DNA of 64,000 bases from Arthrobacter koreensis (GTDB lineage Bacteria; Actinomycetota; Actinomycetes; Actinomycetales; Micrococcaceae): assembly GCF_009193255.1 (NCBI RefSeq), contig NZ_WACG01000005.1:124001-188000 (forward strand). The letters are read 5' to 3'. The position numbers and the translations under genes are program-made. Positions 1 through 13,111 of the stretch are shown here, piece by piece. Positions within the stretch are counted from its first letter, which is position 1. The number at the start of each line of letters is the position of its first letter. A model generated the notes under the pieces. It saw nothing but the letters and a program-made list of their open reading frames with translations, had not been told where the DNA came from and did no database searches.

Positions 1-718
1 GGGTGGCACCGCTTGGCGAACCTGCTTCTTCCGGGTTTTCCATGCTGTCCTCCTGTTCACCCGCGGCTTCCCGTTCAGCCTGCAGGGCGGCACGCCGGGC
101 TGCCCGCTTCCGGTCAAGTTCCTGGGCGGAGAGGCCCTGGGTCTTGGTGTGGCGGCTCAGGTCCCGCGACGGTGCAGGGCTGCTGGTGTCCCAGGCGCCA
201 ACGCAATAGCAGCGGTCCCGGGTCCACCATTCGGAGATGGCGTCGAGCGCCTCATCACCCAGCGGGTTGACTCCCGGCCCTGCGGCCAGCGAGTGTCCCA
301 CGAGAACGTGCAGGCACTTCACGCGTGTGGGCATGCCGCCGGCGGAGACGCCGTCGATCTCCGGGACCGGCCCCGTTCCGGTCCGTTCGCCGATCTCGCT
401 GCGGACTTCCAGGTAAGCCTCGTGTGCCTGGCGGTACCGTTCGGCAAGTTCCGGGTCCTGTTCAAGCCGCTCGGTCATTTCCGTCATGAGGCCTGCGGCC
501 TCGAGCCGGGAAACCGCCGCGGTGATGACCGGATGGGTCAGGTAGTACGTGGTGGGGAAGGGAATTCCGTTGCTCAGGCGCGGGGCGGTGGTAGCCACCA
601 GCGGGTTCCCGCAGACGCAGCGGGCCCCGATTTCGACGACGTCGCGGACCGGACGTCCAAGCTGACGGCTCAGGGTCTCCAGGTCTTCCCGGGTCGGTGT
701 GAGCTGCTCTGGGGTCAT
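1..718 (-). CDS. DUF501 domain-containing protein (C-terminus cut by window edge)
   Basis: The frame reads from an ATG at 718 and stays open to the window edge, so at least 239 residues are present and the stop lies outside. The N-terminal half matches the DUF501 family, with the conserved Cys pair RCVCGNPLV near residue 35, a PFPTTYYLTHP stretch, and the MPTRVKCLHVLVGHSLA and NPLGDEAL motifs. The family's function is unknown. The tail after about residue 200 is charged and Lys/Arg/Glu-rich. It lies downstream of the FtsB-like gene and eno; in actinobacteria this order usually continues into a Ppx/GppA phosphatase, which would lie just outside. The family call is firm; a role is not. Confidence 0.88.
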   Translation of the reverse strand, partial: MTPEQLTPTREDLETLSRQLGRPVRDVVEIGARCVCGNPLVATTAPRLSNGIPFPTTYYLTHPVITAAVSRLEAAGLMTEMTERLEQDPELAERYRQAHEAYLEVRSEIGERTGTGPVPEIDGVSAGGMPTRVKCLHVLVGHSLAAGPGVNPLGDEALDAISEWWTRDRCYCVGAWDTSSPAPSRDLSRHTKTQGLSAQELDRKRAARRAALQAEREAAGEQEDSMENPEEAGSPSGAT

Positions 719-802
719 GCCGGAAGGTCCTTCCTGGGGGTCCGCACCGGACCCAAAATGATGATGTTCCAATGCACCAGCCTACTGTGCCCGGCGGACG
801 GG

Positions 803-1603
803 TCAGGGCGCGGTGGCGGAGCGGACCACCGAATCCCAGAGGGCGTCAACCCACTGAAGGTCCTGCGGAGCCTGCGCTGCCGCCTCTTCAACGTCCTCCA
901 CGCTGTGCTCGCCCTTGACGAGGTAGCGCGTCTCCCCTGGCATCACCAGGAAGATGCGTTCCCGGGCCTGTGCCTTGATGAAGGCGGGGTCTTCCCAGCG
1001 GGACAGCGCTTCCTGCAGTTCCTCTCCGGTCTCCTGCTCGCGGGCGATTTCAGCCTCCAGCGCCGCGATCTCCGAACGCTGCTGCAGGAAGGTACGGACC
1101 GACGGCGCCAGCAGCACGGTGATGACGACCATGACGATGCCCAGCGCCAGCAGCCGCCCGGAAAAGGACTTCGCGGGGACCGGCTTCAGGGTAGGTTCGT
1201 CCCGGGTCAACGCGGGTGTGGTGTCGGCGGCGGGCACGTCCCGGCGGATTTCCGCAGCCAGTTCCTGGCGTGCGGCAGCGCGGGCCTCCGATGGATTCGC
1301 GGGCTTGGTCTTTGCCGCTTTTGCCGGTTTGCCGGGCCGGGAGGGCTTGGGCTGGGAGGGCTTGGGCTGGGAAGGTTTGCGTCCGGAAGCGCCGGCGGCT
1401 TCAGCCCGGTTGCCGGCTGTGCCGGTCTTCAGCGGGCGTGCCGCGGAGGGTGCAGTCCCCTGGACCTCTTCTGTCCGGTTTTCCTTTGCCTGCGCGGGTT
1501 TCGGGGAACCGGCGGCGCGCTGGCCTCCCAAGGAACCGGAGCGCCGCGGAGCTGCGCCGGACTGGCCGGCGGGCCTGGGTACCTTCGGGCGTCGGGTGGA
1601 CAT
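803..1603 (-). CDS. Septum formation initiator family protein (FtsB/DivIC-like)
   Basis: A 266-residue bitopic membrane protein. Residues 1-148 are a low-complexity Pro/Lys/Ala/Ser cytoplasmic region with a KPSQP repeat near 77-91. One transmembrane helix spans about 149-168, followed by a coiled coil at about 172-200 and the family signature around 203-230 (WEDPAFIKAQARERI, then MPGE and Y.VKGE). In bacteria FtsB/DivIC pairs with FtsL and FtsQ/DivIB in the division complex. The long disordered N-terminus is typical of actinobacterial members. Its place between eno and DUF501 matches the conserved actinobacterial neighbourhood. The ATG at 1603 is the only convincing start. Confidence 0.88.
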   Translation of the reverse strand: MSTRRPKVPRPAGQSGAAPRRSGSLGGQRAAGSPKPAQAKENRTEEVQGTAPSAARPLKTGTAGNRAEAAGASGRKPSQPKPSQPKPSRPGKPAKAAKTKPANPSEARAAARQELAAEIRRDVPAADTTPALTRDEPTLKPVPAKSFSGRLLALGIVMVVITVLLAPSVRTFLQQRSEIAALEAEIAREQETGEELQEALSRWEDPAFIKAQARERIFLVMPGETRYLVKGEHSVEDVEEAAAQAPQDLQWVDALWDSVVRSATAP

Positions 1604-1742
1604 GCTGCTCCTGTCGTGTGCGGGCTTTTCCGAATTCCTGCCTGCCGGCGGGGCCCTCAGTCCCGGTAAAAGTCAGTCCCGGCAAGGGCCTGTCCCGGCA
1701 AGGACCAGTGCAGCGAAGGACCATACAGGCCCGAAAACAGCA

Positions 1743-1778
1743 CCGGTGGGCACCCCCACTATCGAGGGTACCCACCGG
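1743..1778 (-). terminator. Rho-independent-type terminator after eno
   Basis: A 13-bp inverted repeat (arms 1743-1755 and 1766-1778, one G-U pair in RNA) encloses a 10-nt loop, 12 nt downstream of the eno stop. On the minus strand it is followed by a short T-rich run (TGTTTT). It probably ends most eno transcripts before the FtsB-like gene. Confidence 0.7.
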
Positions 1779-1789
1779 AGGCGGTGTTG

Positions 1790-3868
<2,079 letters not shown>

Positions 3869-3876
<8 letters not shown>

Positions 3877-5020
3877 GTGCGTTGCTGAAGCCTTCGGTGA
3901 TGTACTCGGCCAGCACCGCGCGCTCTTCCAGCGGGAGGAACGCGGCGTTGGCTGCGTTCAGGGTCAGCTCCAGCAGATCGTCCAGGTCGTAGCCGAAGGT
4001 GGTTGCCAGCAGTTCGAACTCGTCGGTCAGGCTGACTCCGCTCATGAGCCGGTTGTCCGTGTTGACGGTGACAACGAAGCCGGTCTGGAACAGCAGGTCG
4101 ATCGGGTGGGATTCGATGTCCGGTCCGAAGGACTCGACGGCGCCGGTCTGCAGGTTGGAGGACGGGCAGATCTCCAGGGGGATCCCCCGGTCACGGACCC
4201 AGGCGGCCACGTCCCCCAGGGTGACCATGCCCACCGAAGTATCCTCGCCGGCGTCGGGCGCTTCCTCGTCTTCGAAGTCCACTTCGATGTCCTCGGCGAT
4301 CCGCACGCCGTGGCCCAGGCGCAGCGCGCGTCCGTGGACCAGGGCGTCGGTGATGCTTTCGACGCCGGCGGCCTCGCCTGCGTGGACAGTGACCGGGAAC
4401 ATCTGCTCGGACAGGTAGGTGAAGGCGTCCTTGAAACGGGAGGGCGGGAAGCCGTCTTCGGCCCCTGCAATGTCGAAGCCCACGGCTCCGCGGTCCCGGT
4501 GGCGGACGGCCAGTTCGGCGATCTCCATGCCGCGGTCGCCATGGCGCATGGCGGTGATCAGCTGGCCTACCTGGATCAGGGTGCCGGCGGCCTCCGCGGC
4601 CTCCACTCCGGCTTCGAGGCCTTCCTGCACGGCTTCAACGGCTTCATCCAGGCTCAGGCCGCCGGCAAGGTGCTGCTCCGGAGCCCAGCGGACTTCGGCG
4701 TACACCACGCCGTCTTCGACGAGGTCCTCAACGAACTCGCGGGCAACACGGGCCAGGCCGTCACGGGTCTGCATGACGGCGATGGTGTGGTCAAAGGTCT
4801 CGAGGTAGCGCACCAGCGAACCGGAGTTGGCGGATTCGCGGAACCACTCCCCCAGGGCAACGGGGTCTGTGGACGGCAGCGTGTGTCCAACGGCTTCGGC
4901 CAGCTCCACGATGGTGGCCGGGCGCAGCCCGCCGTCGAGGTGGTCGTGCAGCGAAACCTTGGGCAGGACACGGATGTCGAAGCTGGAAAGGGCAGCGGGA
5001 TTCGTAATGGGCTCAGTCAC
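3869..5020 (-). CDS. add: Adenosine deaminase
   Basis: Deaminates adenosine or deoxyadenosine to inosine in purine salvage. The 383-residue TIM-barrel hydrolase shows the zinc ligands HDHLDGG (about residues 25-31), VHAGE with the catalytic Glu, CPSSNLQTGA, and the C-terminal VNTDNR metal site. An acidic insertion (DFEDEEAPDAGEDT) sits in the loop after LGHGVRIAEDI and is not part of the core fold. The start is GTG at 5020. The gene runs into mazG with an 8-nt overlap and follows a DedA gene by about 30 nt. Confidence 0.95.
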
Positions 5021-5053
5021 ATGCCAACTCTACGTGAGGGGCACCCGGAGCGC

Positions 5054-5719
5054 TTAAGGCTCGGAGTTGACGCCCTCTTCCAGCGGCTGGCTGGTACGGA
5101 TGGGGGTTGGTCCGCGCAGCTTGGCGATGATCCGGTCAATGATGAGGCCAAGTACCAGGGCGACGGCAATGGCAACGACGACGGCGAGCAGGTGGTTTTC
5201 CTTGAACCAGGCCCCGGCGAGGGCGCCGATGGCTACGGAGTACGCAGCCCAGAGGACTGCGGACATTCCCGTCAGGGCCACGAACATGCGCCGGGGGTAG
5301 CGGGTGGCACCTGCGGTCAGGTTGACCACCACCCGGCCTACCGGAATGAACCGGGCGATCAGGATCAGGGAGACGGCACGCTTTTCCAGCTCGCGGCCGG
5401 CCCAGACGAACCCGCGCTGCATCCGTGGTCCCCGCATCCACCTGTATCTGTCAGTCCGGAGGGTCCGGCCCAGGGCGTAGGCGATGTTGTCACCGACGAA
5501 GGCACCTGCCGCGGCCGAGAGGGCGATCAGCCAGGCGTTGGGGCCGTCGGCCAGGAAAACCAGTGCGGACAGCCCAACGACGAGCGACTCACTCGGGATC
5601 GGGGGGAAGAAACCGTCCAGCAGGCAGCAGGCGAAAAGCACCAGGTATACCCAGGGGGCGCCTGAGTACGTCAGGACGAAGTCGTTGATGGTGTCCATTA
5701 CGGCGTTTAGCACGTCCAA
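5054..5719 (-). CDS. DedA family (SNARE-associated/VTT) membrane protein
   Basis: A 221-residue polytopic inner-membrane protein of the DedA/VTT family, whose members act in lipid scrambling or transport, envelope homeostasis and proton-motive-force-dependent processes. Visible features are FPPIPSESLVVG near residue 35, the glycine-rich FVGDNIAYALGR, and the conserved RFIPVGRVVVNLTAG motif with the family's key Arg residues. The start is TTG at 5719, supported by AGGAG 9 nt upstream; an in-frame ATG seven codons later has no such site. Substrate unknown. Confidence 0.9.
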   Translation of the reverse strand: MDVLNAVMDTINDFVLTYSGAPWVYLVLFACCLLDGFFPPIPSESLVVGLSALVFLADGPNAWLIALSAAAGAFVGDNIAYALGRTLRTDRYRWMRGPRMQRGFVWAGRELEKRAVSLILIARFIPVGRVVVNLTAGATRYPRRMFVALTGMSAVLWAAYSVAIGALAGAWFKENHLLAVVVAIAVALVLGLIIDRIIAKLRGPTPIRTSQPLEEGVNSEP

Positions 5720-5865
5720 TGGGCGGCACTCCTTGAGTCGGTATCAGTATCTACAACGATGCCACTTCCGAATCAGTGCCCGTCACCGGGCATGTCCCCT
5801 AAAACACCCTGAGCATCCCTGCCTCAACCCTGAGTCCGGCGCTTGCCCCGGTGGGTATTCCCTTC

Positions 5866-5929
5866 CCATCGAGATGACAGAAACTGCCCGTATGAACGCT
5901 CATACGGGCAGTTTCTGTCATCTCGATGG
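5866..5929. repeat. Long perfect hairpin, copy 1 of a two-copy intergenic palindrome
   Basis: Arms 5866-5895 and 5900-5929 are perfectly complementary over 30 bp with a 4-nt loop (ACGC). It begins 17 nt past the deoA stop, so it could terminate that operon, but it is longer than ordinary terminators and lacks a clear T tract. Its outer arm, CGAGATGACAGA, recurs with one change in the hairpin at 23506-23561, which suggests a dispersed palindromic family. Confidence 0.85.
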
Positions 5930-5945
5930 AGGCGGGGTGAGGGTG

Positions 5946-7229
5946 CTAGCTGATCCGATCGATGATCAGGGGCTGGACGCCGGAAGCCTGCGGAGCAATC
6001 ACTGCTGCTCCCTCAAGGGCTTCCTTTGCCCGCTCGAACTTCTCCGGGGTATCCGTCAGCAGCGTCATGAGCGGCTGGCCGGCCCGGACCGTGGCTCCGG
6101 GCTTGGCGTGGAGGCGCACGCCTGCTCCGGCCTGCACAGCGTCTTCCTTCCGCGCGCGTCCGGCCCCGAGACGCCAGGCCGCAACACCCACGGAGAGGGC
6201 GTCCAGCTCGGTGAGCACACCGTCAGCTGAGGCCGTAATGGTTTCCGATTCCTTCGCGACGGGCAGTTCAGCGTCCGGATCCCCGCCCTGGGCCGAGATC
6301 ATGCGGCGCCACACGTCCATGGCGCGGCCGTCCTTCAGCGCTGCTGCGGGATCGGCATCGGGCTGGCCTGCCGCTGCGAGCATCTCCTTCGCCAGTGCCA
6401 CTGTCAGCTCCACGACGTCGGACGGGCCGCCGCCGGCGAGCACCTCCACGGACTCCTGGACCTCGATCGCGTTGCCCGCGGTCAGGCCGAGGGGCGTGGA
6501 CATATTCGTGAGCAACGCCACAGTGTTTACTCCGGCGTCTTTACCCAGTGTGACCATGGTCTGGGCAAGCTCCCGGGCGTCGTCGGCATTCTTCATGAAC
6601 GCACCCGAGCCCACCTTGACGTCCAGGACCAGCGAACCGGTTCCCTCGGCGATCTTCTTGCTCATGATCGAGGAGGCAATCAGTGGAATGGCTTCCACCG
6701 TGGCCGTGACGTCGCGCAGGGCATAGAGCTTCTTGTCTGCAGGAGCCAGTCCCGCACCGGCAGCGCAGATGACGGCCCCTACGTCGGCGAGCTGGGCCAT
6801 CATCTCGTCGTTGCTGAGCGCTGCACGCCAGCCGGGAATGGCTTCAAGCTTGTCCAGCGTTCCGCCGGTGTGTCCCAGGCCCCGGCCGGAGAGCTGCGGC
6901 ACGGCGACGCCGAAGACCGCCACCAGCGGGGCCAGCGGCAGGGTGATCTTGTCCCCCACGCCGCCTGTCGAGTGCTTGTCCGACGTCGGCTTTCCCAGCG
7001 AGGAGAAGTCCATCCGCTCGCCCGAGGCGATCATCGCTGCGGTCCAGCGGGAAATCTCCTCCCGGTTCATGCCGTTGAGGAGGATCGCCATGTTCAGGGC
7101 GGCCATCTGCTCGTCGGCGATCACGCCGCGGGTGTACGCGTCGATCGTCCAGTCGATCTGTTCCGGGCTCAGCGTGCCCCGGTCCCGCTTCACGCGGATG
7201 ATGTCAACGGTGTCAAAACGCTCGCTCAT
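5946..7229 (-). CDS. deoA: Thymidine phosphorylase
   Basis: Splits thymidine and related pyrimidine deoxyribonucleosides with phosphate into base and deoxyribose-1-phosphate. The 427 residues contain the class signature SGRGLGHTGGTLDKLE near residue 115, the phosphate-binding DKHSTGGVGDK near 83, and a C-terminal PYNP domain with the lipoyl-like LHAKPGATVRAGQPL segment. The ATG at 7229 overlaps the cdd stop as ATGA, so it is co-translated with the cytidine deaminase. Together they take uridine and deoxyuridine from Cdd on to base and sugar phosphate. Confidence 0.95.
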   Translation of the reverse strand: MSERFDTVDIIRVKRDRGTLSPEQIDWTIDAYTRGVIADEQMAALNMAILLNGMNREEISRWTAAMIASGERMDFSSLGKPTSDKHSTGGVGDKITLPLAPLVAVFGVAVPQLSGRGLGHTGGTLDKLEAIPGWRAALSNDEMMAQLADVGAVICAAGAGLAPADKKLYALRDVTATVEAIPLIASSIMSKKIAEGTGSLVLDVKVGSGAFMKNADDARELAQTMVTLGKDAGVNTVALLTNMSTPLGLTAGNAIEVQESVEVLAGGGPSDVVELTVALAKEMLAAAGQPDADPAAALKDGRAMDVWRRMISAQGGDPDAELPVAKESETITASADGVLTELDALSVGVAAWRLGAGRARKEDAVQAGAGVRLHAKPGATVRAGQPLMTLLTDTPEKFERAKEALEGAAVIAPQASGVQPLIIDRIS

Positions 7230-7648
7230 TTGCCTGCCTGCCCTTCAAGGTGCTGCGGCCCGAAAGCATCGGGCAGCACTTCGTCCATGGTCCGGATGCC
7301 GCTGACGGTCAGCAGCTTCATGCCCGGTGCCCTGAATTCGTACAGCAGCTGGCGGCAGCGTCCGCACGGCATGAGGATTTCGCCCTCGCCGTCTACGCAG
7401 GTGAAGGCAACCAGGCGTCCGCCGCCGGTCATGTTCAGCTGGCTGATCATGGAGCATTCGGCGCACAGGGTCAGGCCGTAGCTGGCGTTTTCGATATTGC
7501 AGCCGGAAACAATCCGGCCGTCATCCGTCAGCGCCGCTGCCCCCACGGGATAGCGGGAGTAGGGAACGTAAGCGTGGGACATGGCCTGGCGGGCCGCGTC
7601 CTGCAGGACGTCCCAGTCGATTTCAGGCGCAGGGGTAACTGCGTTCAT
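7226..7648 (-). CDS. cdd: Cytidine deaminase
   Basis: Deaminates cytidine and deoxycytidine to uridine and deoxyuridine. At 140 residues this is the short tetrameric form. The zinc site is complete: CAEC with the catalytic Glu near residue 64, and PCGRCRQLLYEF near 94. The substrate-binding YPVGAAAL and GCNIENASYGL motifs are also present. It overlaps deoA by 4 nt and lies 32 nt behind a nucleoside-type ABC permease gene, which supports transport followed by salvage as the operon's task. Confidence 0.96.
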   Translation of the reverse strand: MNAVTPAPEIDWDVLQDAARQAMSHAYVPYSRYPVGAAALTDDGRIVSGCNIENASYGLTLCAECSMISQLNMTGGGRLVAFTCVDGEGEILMPCGRCRQLLYEFRAPGMKLLTVSGIRTMDEVLPDAFGPQHLEGQAGK

Positions 7649-7680
7649 CTATGTGTCCTCTTGTCCTTGTGGGGTGGGGA

Positions 7681-8966
7681 TCAGCTCTTGATGTAGGGAA
7701 TGCCGCTGGCTGCCGGCGCCCTGGACTTACCGACCACGCCGGCGACGGCGAAGATGGTCACCACGTAGGGCAGCATGGCCAGGAACTGGTTCGGCACTGG
7801 GGTGCCGAGCAGGCTGAGCACTGACTGCAGGTTGGAGGCGAACCCGAACAGCAGCGCGGCGAACAGCGCACCAATGGGGTTCCAGCGGCCGAGGATCAGC
7901 GCAGCGAGGGCAATGTAGCCCTGGCCGGAGGTCATGTCCCGGTTGAAGGAGGATACCGATACGAGGGTGAAGAATGCACCGCCGACGCCGGCTACCGCAC
8001 CTGCGAGCAGGACGTTCCAGAACCGCATGCGGTTGACGTTGATGCCCACGGTGTCCGCGGCCTTGGGGTGCTCGCCCACGGCACGGGTCCGCAGCCCCCA
8101 CTTGGTGTGGAAGAGGCCGAAGTAGATTGCCGCCACGGCAATGTACATCAGGTAGCCGATGACGGACTGGTCGAACAGGATCGGGCCCAGGATCGGAATA
8201 TCCGAGAGCAGCGGGATCGCGATCTTGTCCAGTCGAGGGGGTGAGTTCCACTTGGCCGAGTCCGCGCTGAGCACGGTGGAGAAGAGGAACCCGGTCAGGC
8301 CGGAAACCAGAACATTCAGCACGACGCCGACGATCACCTGGTTCACGATGTACTTGATGCTGAACACCGCGAGCACCAGGGAAACCAGGACGCCGGCGAT
8401 GGCCGCCGCGAACAGGCCCACGAAGGCGTTGCCCGACAGCGAGCCCGCCACGGCAGCGGCAAAGGCGCCGAACAGCAGCTGGCCCTCGATGGCAATGTTC
8501 ACCACGCCGGAACGTTCACACAGCACGCCGGAGAGCGAACCGAAAATCAGCGGGAACGCCAGGGTGAAGGAACCGGCAAGCAGTCCGTAGAGCGCCACGC
8601 TGGGGCTGCGGGCACTGCCCACGGCCCAGGTCAGGAATGCGGCAATGAAGAACACGGCGAACACCGCGATCAGCCAGCCGGGGATGTGCTGGTAGCGGCT
8701 GACCAGGACGAAGGCGTACGCGGCCGAGGCCAGAAGGACCACCGTGGCGATCCAGCCCAAGACGGGTGCTGACACGACGATGTCCGGCAGCTGGATGGCT
8801 GCGTTGGCGTCCGTCAGGCGGAACGTCACTTCGCTGGCCGGCGAGCCCAGCCCGAACATGATCAATCCGAGAATTGCCAGGACGCCCAGGATGACCGGGG
8901 TCTTCCAGCTGCGGATCGGTTTCACGTCCGCCGGCTGGCCCTTGGAGGCGAGAGTTGTTGCGGTGC

Positions 8967-8970
<4 letters not shown>
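7681..8970 (-). CDS. Nucleoside-type ABC transporter permease (second)
   Basis: A 429-residue membrane subunit of the BPD_transp_2 (LivH/RbsC-like) permease family, homologous to the second permeases of the PnrA/BMP nucleoside systems. There are about ten hydrophobic helices after a short cytoplasmic N-terminus. The cytoplasmic coupling region is seen in LRTRAVGEHPKAADTVGINV. The ATG at 8970 overlaps the upstream permease stop by 4 nt. The substrate is inferred from the neighbouring BMP-type binding protein and the cdd-deoA genes. Confidence 0.9.
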
Positions 8971-10330
<1,360 letters not shown>

Positions 10331-10334
<4 letters not shown>

Positions 10335-11875
10335 TGCGCCCCTCCCTCGTTCTCGCTCTGGTGCGAAAGTGCGTCTTCCGCGCTCATGCCGGCCATCATC
10401 AGGCCGAGCACGTCGCGCGAGGTGTTACCCGGGACAATGCCCATCACCCTGCCGCTGTACAGCACAGCGATGCGGTCTGCCAGTTCCAGGACCTCGTCCA
10501 GTTCCGTGGACACGATCATCACCGGGGTTCCGCCGTCGCGCTCCGCGACGATCCGCTTGTGCAGGAATTCAATGGATCCGACGTCGACGCCGCGGGTGGG
10601 CTGCGAGGCAATGAACAGGGACAGGGGCCGGGACAGTTCCCGGGCCATGACCACCTTCTGCTGGTTGCCGCCGGACAGGGTGCCGGCTGCGGCCTCGGCA
10701 GACTGCGTGCGGATGTCGAACTCGTCGATCTTTTCCGCTGCGTTCTTCGCCACGGTTGCCGGACGCATGGACAGGCCCTTCGCGAACGGCGCCTTGTTGT
10801 AGCGGTTCAGGACCAGGTTCTCGGCAACCGTGAACGTTCCCACCAGGCCGTCCACGTTCCGGTCCTCGGGCACGAAGCCCACTCCGGCATCGATGATCTG
10901 GGACACGCGTTTGCCAACCAGCTCTTCGCCGTCGAGCGTGATGGAACCGGCGACGTGCTCCTGGAGGCCCATGATTGCCTCGGTCAGTTCCGTCTGGCCG
11001 TTGCCCTGGACACCGGCGACGGCGAGGATCTCGCCCTTGGCGATCTCGAAGCTGATGTGGTCGACCACGGCCTGGCCGGTGTCCGAAAGCACTACCAGGT
11101 CCCGGACCTGGAAGGTGGCGGCTCCGGGCTGGGCAGGTTCCTTCTGGAGGTTCAGGCTCACCGAACGGCCAACCATCATGGAGGCGAGCTCCGTGGTTGA
11201 AGCGCTCGGCGGGGCGTCGCCCACCACCTTGCCGCGGCGGATCACGGTGATGACGTCGGAGACGGCCTTTACCTCGCGCAGCTTGTGAGAGATGAAGACG
11301 ACGGATTTGCCGTCGTCGCACAGCTGGCGCATGATCGCCAGCAGTTCGTCGGTCTCCCGCGGGGTGAGCACGGCCGTGGGTTCGTCAAGGATCAGGACTT
11401 CAGCGTCCCGGATCAGGGCCTTGATGATTTCCACGCGCTGCTGCACGCCAACCGGCAGATCCTCCACGACGGCGTCGGGATCAACGTCGAACCCGTACTG
11501 TTCGGAGATCTGGCGGATGCGTGCCCGGGTGGTTTCAAGGTTCAGCGAGCCGCCGGCGCGGGTCGTCTCGTTACCGAGTGCCACGTTCTCCGCCACGGTG
11601 AAGACGGGAACCAGCATGAAGTGCTGGTGCACCATGCCGATTCCTGCTGCCATGGCATCACCGGGACCTGAAAAGACAACGGGTTTGCCGTTGACCAGGA
11701 TTTCGCCCTCTGTGGGTTCGTAGAGGCCGTAGAGGACGTTCATCAGCGTTGACTTGCCCGCCCCGTTCTCACCGAGCAGGCTGTGGACCTGCCCCGGCTC
11801 GATCACCAGGTCTATGTGGTCGTTGGCAACCAGGGTGCCGAAGCGCTTGGTGATGCCTTTGAGTTCGAGTTTCAC
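10331..11875 (-). CDS. Nucleoside-type ABC transporter ATPase (two nucleotide-binding domains)
   Basis: A 514-residue tandem ATPase of the sugar/nucleoside class. The first domain has a canonical Walker A (GENGAGKST) and Walker B ([10 protein letters not shown]). The second has the degenerate Walker A region AGVQGNGQTEL, a good signature ([15 protein letters not shown]) and SQPTRGVD. I prefer GTG at 11875, where the family N-terminus KLELKGITKRFG begins; an upstream TTG at 11920 adds 15 residues without a convincing ribosome site. It follows the binding-protein gene across a strong hairpin. Confidence 0.92.
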
Positions 11876-11940
11876 AACCCCAACCAATCTGTTTGTGTCT
11901 GAGTGTTTGGGTACTCCCAAAGGAAGATTACCCGGAACAG

Positions 11941-11982
11941 AACGGACCGCTGTTCGTCCGGCTGGACGAACAGCGGTCCGTT
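11941..11982 (-). terminator. Strong hairpin between the BMP gene and its ATPase gene
   Basis: A perfect 19-bp inverted repeat (arms 11941-11959 and 11964-11982, 4-nt loop) begins 16 nt after the binding-protein stop. No long T tract follows, so partial termination or protection of the upstream mRNA 3' end is more likely than full termination, given that the rest of the operon lies downstream. Confidence 0.75.
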
Positions 11983-11998
11983 TGGCGCGGCCTTGCCC

Positions 11999-13111
11999 CT
12001 ACTTGGGGCTGGCTGCGGATTCTACGGTGATTTCACCGGAGATGATCTTGGCCTTGATCTCGTCCACGGCGCTCTTGACGTCTGCCGGAACAGCGTCTTC
12101 CTGGTCGTGGTACGGAGCCAGGGTGACGCCGCCGTTTTCAAGGGTGCCGATGTACGGGGAAGCGTCGAAGTTGCCCTCGACGTCCTGGGTGATGACCTCT
12201 TCAACGGCCTCGCCCATGAGCTTCATGACTGAGGTGAGGATGTATTCCTTGCCGGTGCCGGCGGTCTCGTAACCGTCGGAATCCACCCAGACCACCTTGT
12301 TGGTGGCGCCGCCTGCATTGGCTTCGACAACGGCGTCGAGCGTACCGGTGCCAACCGGGCCGGCCACCGGCATGATGATGTCCGCGCCTTCGTTGATGAA
12401 GTTCTCGGTGGTGGTCTTGCCTGCGCCGGTGTCGGTGAAGTTGCCGATGAAGGAGCCGGTCTGGTCTGCCTTGTTCCAGCCCAGGACCTCGACGTCGGTG
12501 CCGTTCTCTTCGTTGTAGTAGGCAACGCCGTCAGCGAAGCCGTCCATGAAGATGGTCACGGTGGGGATGTTGATGCCGCCGTAGGTGGCAACCTTGCCGG
12601 TCTCCGACGTGCCGGCAGCTACGTAGCCGGCCAGGAACGCTGCCTGGGCGGTGTCGTAGATGATGGGCTTGACGTTGTCCGCCTCGATGGAGTTGTCATC
12701 GATGATGGCGAAGTGGCTGTCCGGGTTTGCCTCGGCCACTTCCTTCGTTGCGTCAGCCAGGAGGAAGCCGACGGTGACGGTGATGTTGCAGCCGTTCTGG
12801 ACCACCATTGAATCCAGGTTCGGGCCGAAGTCGGTCTCTGACTGCGACTCAGCAGTCTTGATCTCGATGCCCAGGTCCGTCTCGGCAGCCTTCAGGCCTT
12901 CGTAGCCGGACTGGTTGAACGAGCGGTCATCGAAACCGCCGGAGTCCGAAACCATGCAGGCCAGGAAGTCGCCGTTGGCGCTTGCCTCACCGCTGGATGC
13001 GGAGTCTTCTTCCGGGGCGGCACCGCAGCCGGCCAGCAGAAGCGCCGATGCGCCCAGCATGGCGGCGGATACACCGGCATTGCGCTTGAAGCCGCGCGGG
13101 AAATTCTTCAA
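11999..13111 (-). CDS. BMP family (PnrA-like) substrate-binding lipoprotein
   Basis: A 370-residue extracytoplasmic solute-binding protein anchored by a lipidated Cys (signal peptide residues 1-28, lipobox LLAGC with Cys29). The mature part follows the BMP/Med family, with FDDRSFNQSGYEGL near the N-terminus as in purine nucleoside receptors. The start is TTG at 13111 with GGAGG four nt upstream. It heads the operon that continues through ATPase, two permeases, cdd and deoA, so nucleosides are the likely ligand; the exact preference cannot be read here. Confidence 0.93.
   Translation of the reverse strand: MKNFPRGFKRNAGVSAAMLGASALLLAGCGAAPEEDSASSGEASANGDFLACMVSDSGGFDDRSFNQSGYEGLKAAETDLGIEIKTAESQSETDFGPNLDSMVVQNGCNITVTVGFLLADATKEVAEANPDSHFAIIDDNSIEADNVKPIIYDTAQAAFLAGYVAAGTSETGKVATYGGINIPTVTIFMDGFADGVAYYNEENGTDVEVLGWNKADQTGSFIGNFTDTGAGKTTTENFINEGADIIMPVAGPVGTGTLDAVVEANAGGATNKVVWVDSDGYETAGTGKEYILTSVMKLMGEAVEEVITQDVEGNFDASPYIGTLENGGVTLAPYHDQEDAVPADVKSAVDEIKAKIISGEITVESAASPK

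Noticed and set aside
149-1669. A long plus-strand open frame of about 500 codons at the left end
   Set aside because: It is antisense to DUF501 and the FtsB-like gene, both with clear family motifs; its own translation is Arg/Gly-rich without any motif, as expected in high-GC DNA.
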